Origin: Pseudomonas sp. TH43
Lineage (GTDB): Bacteria; Pseudomonadota; Gammaproteobacteria; Pseudomonadales; Pseudomonadaceae
Length of the DNA stretch: 64,000 nucleotides
Direction: 5' to 3'
NCBI RefSeq assembly: GCF_016650635.1
Contig: NZ_JAEKFI010000002.1
Coordinates: forward strand, 248,001 to 312,000
Numbering within the stretch: the first letter of the stretch is position 1; every line of letters begins with the position of its first letter. The translations under genes were made by a program, and so were the position numbers. The notes beneath the pieces were generated by a model. The model saw only the letters and a program-made list of their open reading frames with translations, was not told where the DNA came from and made no database searches. Shown here one piece after another: positions 56,491-64,000 of the stretch.

Positions 56491-59148
56491 TCAAGCCAGG
56501 CTCTTGCTCACCACCTCATACACATCACTCGACAACTGCCCCGAAGCCCGAATCCGCTCCAGCTCGCCTTTCATCAACGCCTGTCGCGCACCGTCATATT
56601 TGCGCCAGCGTGTCAGCGGCGCCAGTTGGCGCGAAGCGATCTGCGGGTTGAAGCCGTTCAGTTCGATCACCAGATCTGCGAGGAAGCGATAACCGGAGCC
56701 ATCCGCCGCGTGGAAGTTGATCAGGTTCTGCCCGGCAAACGCACCGACCAGCGCACGCACCTTGTTCGGGTTCTTGATGTTGAACGCCGGGTGCTGCATC
56801 AACGCTTTCACGCGCTCCAGCCCGCCCGGCAAAGTGCTGCCGGCCTGTACGCTGAACCACTGATCCATGACCAACGGGTTGTCCTTGAAGTGCTCGGCGA
56901 AACTCGCCAGCGCCAACGCTTTCTGCTCTTCGAACGGCGAGTTGACCAACACCGCCAACGCCGTCAGGCGCTCGGTCATGTTGTCGGCCGTTTCGAATTG
57001 TTCCAGTGCCGCTGCCAGCACTTCCGGTTTGCCGCTGAGCATCAGGTACGACAGCGCGATGTTCTGCAACGCACGACGGGCAAAATGCTCAGCCTCGGCG
57101 ACGTACGGGGTTTGCTTCGACAGGTCGCGGTTGGCCTGATAACGCAGCCACAGCGCTTCGAACAGATTGTCCGCCAGTTGCTTACGGGCGAACTCGCGAG
57201 CGATATGAATGGCGTCGACATCCGCCACTTCGCTGATTTCAGTGAGGTACGCCTCACCCGGCAGCGAGAGCATTTCGGCGACCATCGCCTGGTCGAGCGA
57301 CTCGTCGGACAGCACGGTTTTCAGCGCCGAAATCAGACGTGGATCAAGCACCAGGCTCTCGCCCTTCTGCTGCTGTGCGATCAGCTCTTGCAGCACCTGC
57401 ACCGACAATTGCTGACCGGCATCCCAGCGGTTGAAGCCGTCGCTGTCATGCTGCATCAGGAACATCAGTTGATCGCGGTTGTACGGAAAGCTCAGTTTTA
57501 CCGGCGCCGAGAAGCCGCGCAGCAACGATGGCAGCGGTTGTTCGGCGATGTCGACGAAGGTGAAGGTCTGCTCGGCTTCCGTCACAGAGATCACGCGGGT
57601 GGTGCTTTGGGCAGCGGCTTCGCCAGCCAGGCGCAGGGCATTTTCGTTGCCCTGACTGTCGAGCAGGCCGAGTTCGACCGGAATCACGAACGGCAGTTTT
57701 TCGACCTTGTCCGGGGTTTCCGGGCAGCTCTGGCGGAAGGTCAGGCTATAGGTTTTCGCCGCAGCGTCGTAAGACTCGCTCACCGCCAGACGTGGCGTGC
57801 CGGCCTGGCTGTACCAGCGCTTGAACTGGGTGAGGTCGACGCCGTTGGCATCTTCCATGGCCTTGATGAAATCGTCGCAGGTCACGGCTTGACCGTCATG
57901 GCGTTCGAAATACAGGTCGCTGCCCTTTCGGAAGCCTTCAGCGCCGAGCAAGGTGTGGATCATGCCGACCACTTCCGAGCCCTTTTCGTACACGGTCAGG
58001 GTATAGAAGTTGGAAATCTCGATGAAGCTGTCCGGGCGCACGGCGTGGGCCATCGGGCCGGCATCTTCGGCGAACTGGTGGGTTCGCAGATAAGCCACGT
58101 CCTGAATGCGCTTGACCGTGGCCGAGTTCATGTCGGCAGAGAAGCCGGAGTCACGGAACACCGTAAAGCCTTCCTTCAGCGACAGCTGGAACCAGTCGCG
58201 GCAGGTCACGCGGTTGCCCGACCAGTTGTGGAAGTATTCGTGGGCGACGATCGCTTCGACGCGCTGATGCGCGGCATCGGTGGCGGTTTCGGCGCGGGCC
58301 AGCACGGCGCTGGAGTTGAAGATATTGAGGCCCTTGTTCTCCATCGCGCCCATGTTGAAGTCATTCACGGCGACGATCATGAAGATGTCCAGATCGTACT
58401 CGCGACCGTAGACTTCTTCGTCCCAGCGCATCGACTTCTTCAGGCTGTTCATCGCGTGCTGGCACTTGTCGATGTTTTCCGGCTCGACGTAGATGCGCAG
58501 CGCAACGTTGCGATGGGTCATGGTGGTGAAGGTGTCTTCAACGCACCACAAGTCACCGGCCACCAGCGCGAACAGGTACGCCGGTTTCATGAACGGGTCT
58601 TCCCAGGTTGCCCAGTGGCGGCCGTCTTCGCCCGGGCCCGAGGCGATCGGGTTGCCGTTGGAGAGCAGCACCGGATAGCTGTGCTGCTCAGCGACCACGG
58701 TAGTGGTGAACTTGCTCATCACGTCCGGGCGGTCGAGGTAATAGGTGATCTTGCGGAAGCCTTCGGCCTCGCACTGGGTGCAGAACATCGTGCCGGATTT
58801 GTACAGGCCTTCCAGCGCGGTGTTGGTTTCCGGGTGGATCTTGACGCTGGTGTCGATCGTGAAGGTTTCGCTGACCGGTTGCAGGGTCAGGTGGTTTTCG
58901 GACAACTGATAATCGCCCTCGGCCAACTCTTTGTCGGCGAGGGTCACCGAGAGCAGTTCCAGCTGCTGACCATCGAGTACCAGCGGCGGCAGGCCCGGGC
59001 CACGCGCCGGGTTGCGGCGCATCACCAGTTGCGCGTGCACCAGGCTGTGATCCTCGAACAACTCGAAGGTCAGGTGTGTTTCGTCGATCAGGTACTCGGG
59101 CGCCTGATAGTCCTTCAGGTAAATCATCTTCGGTTGTTCGGTGCGCAT
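56491..59148 (-). CDS. pepN: Aminopeptidase N (M1 family)
   Basis: An 885-residue cytosolic zinc metallopeptidase that removes N-terminal residues from peptides. The exopeptidase motif GAMENKGLNIF is near residue 262. The zinc motif HEYFHNWSGNRVT is near 298, with the second Glu ligand about 20 residues later (KEGFTVFRD). The C-terminal half is the helical M1 Ig-like/ARM region. Length equals the gamma-proteobacterial PepN. Start ATG at 59148 has AAGGA upstream. It lies 10 bases downstream of the DUF2797 gene on the same strand and is probably co-transcribed with it. Confidence 0.98.
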   Translation of the reverse strand: MRTEQPKMIYLKDYQAPEYLIDETHLTFELFEDHSLVHAQLVMRRNPARGPGLPPLVLDGQQLELLSVTLADKELAEGDYQLSENHLTLQPVSETFTIDTSVKIHPETNTALEGLYKSGTMFCTQCEAEGFRKITYYLDRPDVMSKFTTTVVAEQHSYPVLLSNGNPIASGPGEDGRHWATWEDPFMKPAYLFALVAGDLWCVEDTFTTMTHRNVALRIYVEPENIDKCQHAMNSLKKSMRWDEEVYGREYDLDIFMIVAVNDFNMGAMENKGLNIFNSSAVLARAETATDAAHQRVEAIVAHEYFHNWSGNRVTCRDWFQLSLKEGFTVFRDSGFSADMNSATVKRIQDVAYLRTHQFAEDAGPMAHAVRPDSFIEISNFYTLTVYEKGSEVVGMIHTLLGAEGFRKGSDLYFERHDGQAVTCDDFIKAMEDANGVDLTQFKRWYSQAGTPRLAVSESYDAAAKTYSLTFRQSCPETPDKVEKLPFVIPVELGLLDSQGNENALRLAGEAAAQSTTRVISVTEAEQTFTFVDIAEQPLPSLLRGFSAPVKLSFPYNRDQLMFLMQHDSDGFNRWDAGQQLSVQVLQELIAQQQKGESLVLDPRLISALKTVLSDESLDQAMVAEMLSLPGEAYLTEISEVADVDAIHIAREFARKQLADNLFEALWLRYQANRDLSKQTPYVAEAEHFARRALQNIALSYLMLSGKPEVLAAALEQFETADNMTERLTALAVLVNSPFEEQKALALASFAEHFKDNPLVMDQWFSVQAGSTLPGGLERVKALMQHPAFNIKNPNKVRALVGAFAGQNLINFHAADGSGYRFLADLVIELNGFNPQIASRQLAPLTRWRKYDGARQALMKGELERIRASGQLSSDVYEVVSKSLA

Positions 59149-59158
59149 GCTGGAGTCC

Positions 59159-59989
59159 TTATTGATGCACGGCGAGCTGATAAGCCGTGTACTTACGAAT
59201 GTTGATCACGCCGGTGTCGAAGATCAGGTACTGGCCTTTGATCCCCATCAACGTGCCTTCGGCAATCGGGTTCTTGTCCAGGTTGAAGCTGACGATTTTG
59301 GCCGGGTATTGCTCGACCGGATAGCGGATTTCGAGAGGTTCTACATCGGCAATCGTCTGAATCGCTTGTAGGCCGAATCGCTCTTGCAAGCCTTGCAGGC
59401 CTTCGGCGCAACTCTCGAACAACTGATCGCGCACTTGCGCCAGATCGACCGCCACGGCATCGCCCTTGAGCAGTGCACGCCAGTTGGTCTTGTCGGCGAC
59501 CTGACTGCGAAACAGGTCTTCGACGAAGCCCGATTGCTGACGCGTCGATACGCGCATGATCGGCAAGGCCTGACTCGCGCCCTGATCGAGCCAGCGGGTC
59601 GGCAATTGTTTAGCACGCGTGATGCCAACCTTGATCCCCGACGAATTGGCCAGGTAAACCACATGGTCGGTCATGCAGAACTGCTCGCCCCACACCGGAT
59701 CGCGGCAGGTGCCAGCGTCATAGTGGCAGCGCTCCGGGCTCATGATGCAGAGGTCGCACTGTGCCAGTTTGGTCATGCACGGGTAGCAATAGCCCTGACT
59801 GAAACTGGTTTTGGTCTTGCGCCCGCAATGGGTGCAGTGGATCGCCCCCAGGTATTCCAGACGCACCGTGGTGCCGATCAATGGATTGACCGGCACCTCG
59901 ACGTCATCCAGACGAAACGCGTATTGCACGTTCGGCCCGTCCAGGCGCGCCGACATTTTGCTGATTGCACCGCGGCCAATCTCGATCAA
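59159..59989 (-). CDS. DUF2797 protein with zinc-ribbon-like cysteines
   Basis: A 276-residue conserved protein of unknown function. Cysteine pairs are visible: CTHCGRK near 54, CYPCMTKLAQCDLCIMSPERC near 70-91, then CRD and CMTDH. These suggest one or two metal sites. A GIY-YIG-like stretch follows (HVVYLANSSGIKVGITR near 112-128, with a later conserved Arg and Glu), but I do not claim nuclease activity. I choose the TTG at 59989, giving MIEIGRGAISKM as in relatives I recall. It overlaps the TGA of the preceding DUF1315 gene. ATG at 59956 is the alternative. It sits between DUF1315 and pepN in one operon. Confidence 0.82.
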   Translation of the reverse strand: MIEIGRGAISKMSARLDGPNVQYAFRLDDVEVPVNPLIGTTVRLEYLGAIHCTHCGRKTKTSFSQGYCYPCMTKLAQCDLCIMSPERCHYDAGTCRDPVWGEQFCMTDHVVYLANSSGIKVGITRAKQLPTRWLDQGASQALPIMRVSTRQQSGFVEDLFRSQVADKTNWRALLKGDAVAVDLAQVRDQLFESCAEGLQGLQERFGLQAIQTIADVEPLEIRYPVEQYPAKIVSFNLDKNPIAEGTLMGIKGQYLIFDTGVINIRKYTAYQLAVHQ

Positions 59990-60246
59990 TGGATAGCGTC
60001 CGACTTGAACAGGATGTTCGGCACTTCGATCGACTTCGACGCACACTCTTGCGGGCCCATGTAACCGGTGCGCTGATCTTCAGGCAGGTTCTGGATTTCC
60101 CAGGCGATCATCGCCTGCAACGACAGCTCGCGCTGCTCGGCGGTGAGCTTGCCACCGTCGGACCACTTACCGATCTCCACGGCCAGTTTCAGGCTCTCGT
60201 AGATGTCCGGGGTGATGTTTTTGATCATTTCGGCAAAAGACGACAT
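59986..60246 (-). CDS. DUF1315 family small protein
   Basis: An 86-residue soluble protein (begins MSSFAEMIKNITPDIYESLK) matching the DUF1315/YeaC type of conserved gamma-proteobacterial proteins. Its function is not known. Internal features are acidic/basic helices and a conserved GYMGPQ near the C-terminus. Start ATG at 60246 follows GGAGAGTG; the open frame continues 19 codons upstream without a better start. Its TGA overlaps the TTG of the DUF2797 gene, so it heads the DUF1315-DUF2797-pepN unit. Confidence 0.85.
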   Translation of the reverse strand: MSSFAEMIKNITPDIYESLKLAVEIGKWSDGGKLTAEQRELSLQAMIAWEIQNLPEDQRTGYMGPQECASKSIEVPNILFKSDAIH

Positions 60247-60353
60247 GTATGAACACTCTCCAATGAATGTCGTTAGTTTAACGGCGCTGAAGCGGCAAGA
60301 CACTGCCGGGCATCAGGTCAGCGAGCGAGTCGACGGGCGCGAGGCCCGACGCC

Positions 60354-61277
60354 CTAGAACTCCCTTGAAAGTTTTACCTGGGTCAGTTCCTTTTCCAGCG
60401 CACGCCGGAAAATCTGCGGTGCGGTGAAGGTATAAAGGGCGAACGCCAGCCACACCCAGTCAATCACCTCGGCGGCACCGGGATAGCCCTGTGCGGTGAG
60501 GGTGATCACAGTGACGCGATACACCACAAACATCGCCAGCAACAGGATGATCGCGCCGGTCGTGCTGCGCTCGGTCATCCAGCTGTTGAACCGCCACCAG
60601 AAACCCATGAACACATTGCTGCGCGCCTTCACCGCGGTCAGCAGGCTCAGTGCCGAGACATTGCTGGCGTTTTCCTGCAGGGCCCAGATCGCGTGTTCGC
60701 GCGCACCGTTAATATCGCCCTGCCGCAGCAGCAAACGACCCAGCACCACCACGGCCCCGGCATGCCCGGGATCGGCCTGCAGCGCCTGGCGGGCGAAACC
60801 TTCCGCCTGCTGCCAATGGCCACAGGCCTGATGATATTCAGCCATCGCCACCAGATTGGCCGGATCGTCAGGCCCCAGCTCCAGGGCTTTTTCCAGCAAC
60901 GCCTGACTCTGACTCAGGCGTCCGGTCAGTTGGAACAGGTCGGCGAGGCTGCGGTAGTAACGCGGCTCCGTCGGCTCCATGTCGAGCAGTTGCAACAGGT
61001 GCTGTTCGGCAGTCTTGAATTGCCGCGAGGCCATGTCGATGTGCGCAGCGGCGTAATGTGCCAGCGGCAACGCCGGGTCCATCGCCAACGCCATCGAGGC
61101 TTCGTGGCGCCCGGCATGCAGACGGCGCATGTTGAGCAGACACAGCGCCAGCAATGCGTGGGCTTCAGCACATTCCGGGTCATCGGCCAACAGTTGTCGC
61201 AGGCTGTCGATGGCGCCGTCATTGTGGCCGGACTGCAACCGCTGATAAGCCACTTGCAGCAGATAGGAGGTATTCAT
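60354..61277 (-). CDS. TPR-repeat protein with C-terminal membrane segments
   Basis: A 307-residue protein. About six tetratricopeptide-like repeats (residues 5-205, for example GHNDGAIDSLRQLLADDPEC and GHWQQAEGFARQALQADPGH) are followed by two to three membrane helices (about 235-290). Such proteins scaffold other proteins at the membrane. The start ATG at 61277 overlaps the stop of the upstream membrane-protein gene. It is the last gene of a unit with that protein and an AAA+ ATPase whose N-terminus is also repeat-rich, which suggests a shared complex. Function unknown. Confidence 0.85.
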   Translation of the reverse strand: MNTSYLLQVAYQRLQSGHNDGAIDSLRQLLADDPECAEAHALLALCLLNMRRLHAGRHEASMALAMDPALPLAHYAAAHIDMASRQFKTAEQHLLQLLDMEPTEPRYYRSLADLFQLTGRLSQSQALLEKALELGPDDPANLVAMAEYHQACGHWQQAEGFARQALQADPGHAGAVVVLGRLLLRQGDINGAREHAIWALQENASNVSALSLLTAVKARSNVFMGFWWRFNSWMTERSTTGAIILLLAMFVVYRVTVITLTAQGYPGAAEVIDWVWLAFALYTFTAPQIFRRALEKELTQVKLSREF

Positions 61278-61762
61278 CAGCTCACCACCAGATACCAAAG
61301 GGTCGCCGGCACCAGAGTGACGACGATCCCTTTGAGCAAGAACGCGCCTGCGAGCGCGACCAGCGGCGCGAAGCGATTGAGCACGCCGCCATAATATTGG
61401 TACAGCTCGATGGTCGAGTTCTGCAGGGTGTACAGCACGTAACCGATGCTCAGTTTCCACACCACCAGCACCAGCAAGGCGTACTGAATCTGCGCCTGAG
61501 TGCTCAGGTAGCCGTTGTTCAACAAGCTGATCAAGGCCAGCCCGAGGATTACGCTGCCCACGGCACCGACGCCGACCCAGATCCACTCACGCTTGCGCGT
61601 TGGGCTGCCCACGGCAATCGAGTTGAGCACGAACCACGGCAAACCCAGCCACAGCCCGCCCATCATCAGCGCCAGCAATGGCCAGAACGGCGACACGGCA
61701 AACCGTGCCAATCCGCCCGGGCGCGGTTCATCTTCAATGCGGTAAATATTCTGGGTTCCCAT
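61277..61762 (-). CDS. Four- to five-helix membrane protein in AAA+/TPR operon
   Basis: A 161-residue membrane protein with hydrophobic segments near 25-47, 63-83, 93-113 and 128-160. Both ends overlap neighbours: TGATG with the AAA+ ATPase gene upstream and ATGA with the TPR gene downstream. This tight coupling suggests the three products act together. I do not recognise a named family. Confidence 0.82.
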   Translation of the reverse strand: MGTQNIYRIEDEPRPGGLARFAVSPFWPLLALMMGGLWLGLPWFVLNSIAVGSPTRKREWIWVGVGAVGSVILGLALISLLNNGYLSTQAQIQYALLVLVVWKLSIGYVLYTLQNSTIELYQYYGGVLNRFAPLVALAGAFLLKGIVVTLVPATLWYLVVS

Positions 61763-63111
61763 CAGCGTCCCTTGCCATGTTTGTCGAGGAAGGCCAGCAC
61801 CTCATCGTACTGATTGCCTTCATTGGCATAGCGCGCGTAGTTGCGAGCGGTGGTCAGCCATTCCAGCGTTGTCGCACGGACTTCTTTCAACGCCTGCTTG
61901 AAGTGGCGATCGCAGATCGGCTGCTCGGCACCTTCGCTGATCGACTCCTCGATGGCTTCATCGGCGGCGGTTTCCACCAGTTCGCTGAGGTCAGCGCCGG
62001 AGAATCCCGAGGTGTGTTTTGCGAGGAAGGCGAAATCGATATCAGCCGCCACCGGACGGCCCTTGACCATCAGTTGCAGCATGTTTTCGCGGGCCGCACG
62101 ATCCGGTGGCGGCACAAACAGCACGCGATCGAAGCGGCCGGGGCGACGGAACGCCGAATCCACCGACCACGGCACGTTGGTCGCGGCAAGGATCAGCACG
62201 CCATGGTTGTCATGGGTGAAGCCGTCCATTTCCGAGAGGAACTGGCTGACCAGTTTCGACGATGTCGACTCACGGGTATTGGAGCGTTTACCGCCCAACG
62301 CCTCGACTTCATCGAAGAACATCACCGCCGGTGCCTGCGCCCGCGCCTGCTCGAACAGGGCATGCAGCTTGCGCTCGGACTCGCCGATGTACATGTCCAG
62401 CACGTCGGAAATCGCCACGTTGAAGAACTTCGCCTTGCACTCGCCGGCGGTTGCCCGCGCCAGCAAGGTCTTGCCGCAACCCGGCGGCCCGTAGAGCAGC
62501 ACGCCGCCGCCGACACGCTTGCGAAAGCGCTCGAACAGCCCGGGCTTCTGATACGGCAGGATGATCTTTTTATGGATGGTCTTCTTCAGATCATCCAGAC
62601 CGCCGATGTCATTGAAGGTCACCGTCTCACTGTCGGGTACCAGCAGCCGGCGCACTTCGGTCTGGTCGGTGTCATCGTTGGAGATCACGCGCAACTTCGG
62701 CCGCCCTTCACCGGCGGAAAAATCCACCACCGACACGTTCAAGCGACGCCACAGCGCCATGTCTTCCAGTGCAGGGTTGGCACTGATGGCGGCGCGGTAT
62801 TCGACCAGCGCTTCCTTGAGGCGATCAAGATCGGCCAGTGCCCGTGCGCGCAACAGTTGCAGATTGGCGCCCTCACCGCTCGCCAGGCTCAGGGCTTTTT
62901 CAGCCTGCCCGGCAGCGAGGTACAACTGCGCGGCGATTGGCTTCAGAGCCTCGGCGTCCGGCAGCTGGTGCAGGTCGGCGGGAACCAGTTTGAGGCCGCG
63001 CGCGTTGTCACCGCGTTCAAGGCAGGCCTTGAGCACCAGCGTCAGCAACGCGACGTTTCCCGGCGAGGCCAGCAGCGCAGCCTCCAGTTGATCCAGCGTC
63101 GTGTCATCCAT
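61762..63111 (-). CDS. AAA+ ATPase with N-terminal repeat domain (Cdc48/FtsH-like module)
   Basis: A 449-residue protein. An N-terminal helical TPR-like region (about 1-115) is followed by one classical AAA module (about 150-400). Walker A is GPPGCGKT near 207, Walker B is VMFFDEVEALG near 264, sensor 1 is LAATNVP near 308, and the arginine finger region is FRRPGRFDR near 320. The C-terminal lid has GFSGADLSELV. It remodels or unfolds protein substrates with ATP; the substrate is unknown. ATG at 63111 has AAGGA seven bases upstream. It leads the operon with the membrane and TPR proteins, suggesting a membrane-linked remodelling complex. Confidence 0.92.
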   Translation of the reverse strand: MDDTTLDQLEAALLASPGNVALLTLVLKACLERGDNARGLKLVPADLHQLPDAEALKPIAAQLYLAAGQAEKALSLASGEGANLQLLRARALADLDRLKEALVEYRAAISANPALEDMALWRRLNVSVVDFSAGEGRPKLRVISNDDTDQTEVRRLLVPDSETVTFNDIGGLDDLKKTIHKKIILPYQKPGLFERFRKRVGGGVLLYGPPGCGKTLLARATAGECKAKFFNVAISDVLDMYIGESERKLHALFEQARAQAPAVMFFDEVEALGGKRSNTRESTSSKLVSQFLSEMDGFTHDNHGVLILAATNVPWSVDSAFRRPGRFDRVLFVPPPDRAARENMLQLMVKGRPVAADIDFAFLAKHTSGFSGADLSELVETAADEAIEESISEGAEQPICDRHFKQALKEVRATTLEWLTTARNYARYANEGNQYDEVLAFLDKHGKGR

Positions 63112-63168
63112 GGTGAATCCTTGTGACAGCCAGTTGCGAATTGAAATAGCAGAACGAGCAGGCCGCGA

Positions 63169-64000
63169 TCATTGCAGCACCTCCGGCCGCTCGACATCGA
63201 CCCAGACAAATTTATGCGGATCCAGGCGCGTTTCCTGATCCAGACGATAAGCGACCAGTTTGCCGTAGAGCACCGCGCTGTAATCCAGACACGCAAGGTT
63301 GGGGCGGATCGGCGCCGGTTTGCCGTTGCGCCAGTAATGGCCGACGAACAACAACGGCTCATCGACGCCGTAGCGCAGCAACGAATTCTTTTCCGTGGAC
63401 GTCAGCGGCGTCTGCGCCACTGGCTCCGGCAAGGCATCGGGCTGGAAGACAATGTCGCCATAGGTTTTCGGATCGTCTTCCCAGAACTTGGTGCGGAAGA
63501 ACGAACGCACCAGACCGTCGCCGCTGGTCATGGTCAGGCCATGAGGCAGGCGCATGTCGGTGCCGCGCAGCAGGCGGTCGAACACCGTGCAGGCGAAGCT
63601 GTCCGGCACCGCCGAGGCCTGCAGAAAGTGTTCGTCGATGCAGCCATTGGGGAACAGTGCGCGCAACGGCTCGATCAGGCCGGCATCCCAACAGGCGTGG
63701 ACGACGCGAAAGCGCCCGGCGTCGACAAACAGCGGCAGTTGGTAGAACCAGCGCTGGAAATCATGCCAGTCGCCGGGGTGGCCTTCGAACTGCGTCAGGG
63801 TTTCGTGGAGCAGGCGCGCGTGGCGCGGCGTGTGTTCTCGGACGAACTGCTTGCCGCTGCCGGGAAGCGCCGGGGTGCTCCAGCCGAGGGCGTTGAATTC
63901 GTGGTTGCCCATGATGCACAAGGCCTGACCGGCCTCGACCATGTCGTGGACGATGTGCAGCGCCTCGCGAATCCGCGGGCCACGGTCGATGATGTCGCCG
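63169..64000 (-). CDS. Metallophosphoesterase (5' end outside window)
   Basis: A partial protein of 276 visible residues running off the right edge. It begins within the motif GDIIDRGP and continues with GNHEFNALGW, two signature blocks of calcineurin-like (PP2A-type) phosphoesterases with a two-metal centre. A later GHYWRNGKPAP supplies the conserved GH. The C-terminus is YRLDQETRLDPHKFVWVDVE. It probably hydrolyses a phosphate ester or diadenosine-type nucleotide, but the substrate is not evident. It lies 57 bases upstream of the AAA+ gene on the same strand, so co-transcription is possible. Confidence 0.9.
   Translation of the reverse strand, partial: GDIIDRGPRIREALHIVHDMVEAGQALCIMGNHEFNALGWSTPALPGSGKQFVREHTPRHARLLHETLTQFEGHPGDWHDFQRWFYQLPLFVDAGRFRVVHACWDAGLIEPLRALFPNGCIDEHFLQASAVPDSFACTVFDRLLRGTDMRLPHGLTMTSGDGLVRSFFRTKFWEDDPKTYGDIVFQPDALPEPVAQTPLTSTEKNSLLRYGVDEPLLFVGHYWRNGKPAPIRPNLACLDYSAVLYGKLVAYRLDQETRLDPHKFVWVDVERPEVLQ

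Noticed and set aside
56626..59205. 859-codon open frame opposite pepN
   Set aside because: pepN carries all catalytic motifs in its own frame. The opposite frame shows low-complexity composition and no domain.
60335..60354. Small stem GGGCG/CGCCC at the end of the TPR gene
   Set aside because: The stem is short, has no T run and overlaps the stop codon, so it is not a convincing terminator.

Overview
The window looks like chromosomal DNA of a fluorescent Pseudomonas (P. fluorescens/P. koreensis-type lineage). The grounds are the high GC content, REP-type palindromes between genes, standard Pseudomonas housekeeping neighbours, and a very large cyclic-lipopeptide NRPS locus flanked by paired LuxR-type regulators and MacAB/OprM-type exporter parts.

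Left edge (1-3366): an Lrp/AsnC regulator divergent from an LctP-type lactate permease, with two near-identical candidate operators between them. Next comes a LuxR-type regulator facing the lipopeptide cluster, then a REP-like inverted repeat.

Lipopeptide locus (about 2.4-46.9 kb): three NRPS genes on the minus strand are read 44062->37652 (2 modules), 37395->24379 (4 modules) and 24382->6548 (5 modules plus two thioesterase domains). macA and macB follow directly. A second LuxR-type regulator and an OprM/NodT-type outer-membrane lipoprotein diverge upstream. Specificity residues read from the 11 adenylation domains give Leu-Asp-Thr-Leu-Leu-Ser-Leu-Ser-Leu-Ile-Asp. The condensation-domain types (starter, dual E/C, LCL) predict D configuration at residues 1-6 and 8 and L at 7, 9, 10 and 11. 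With an N-terminal 3-hydroxy fatty acid and closure onto Thr3, this is the architecture of the amphisin/arthrofactin family and matches my recollection of lokisin. The inferred workflow is: LuxR regulators activate synthesis, the three NRPSs assemble the lipopeptide, the tandem TE cyclises and releases it, and MacAB plus the outer-membrane channel exports it. Two new-looking details stand out here. One is a 21-codon leader ORF whose stop overlaps the upstream luxR start and whose Shine-Dalgarno sequence resembles an Rsm site. The other is a REP palindrome pair between NRPS genes 1 and 2.

Right part (47-64 kb) is mostly conserved chromosome. It holds a SCO1 / PCu(A)C copper-delivery pair, a small membrane protein + Xre regulator pair with a palindromic operator candidate, an LtaS-type sulfatase-fold membrane protein, a ZnuD-like TonB receptor with a Zur-box-like dyad, katG, pepN, DUF2797 and DUF1315 genes, a TPR/membrane-protein/AAA+ ATPase operon, and a metallophosphoesterase cut by the window edge. 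I saw no tRNA, rRNA, CRISPR array or intact insertion sequence.
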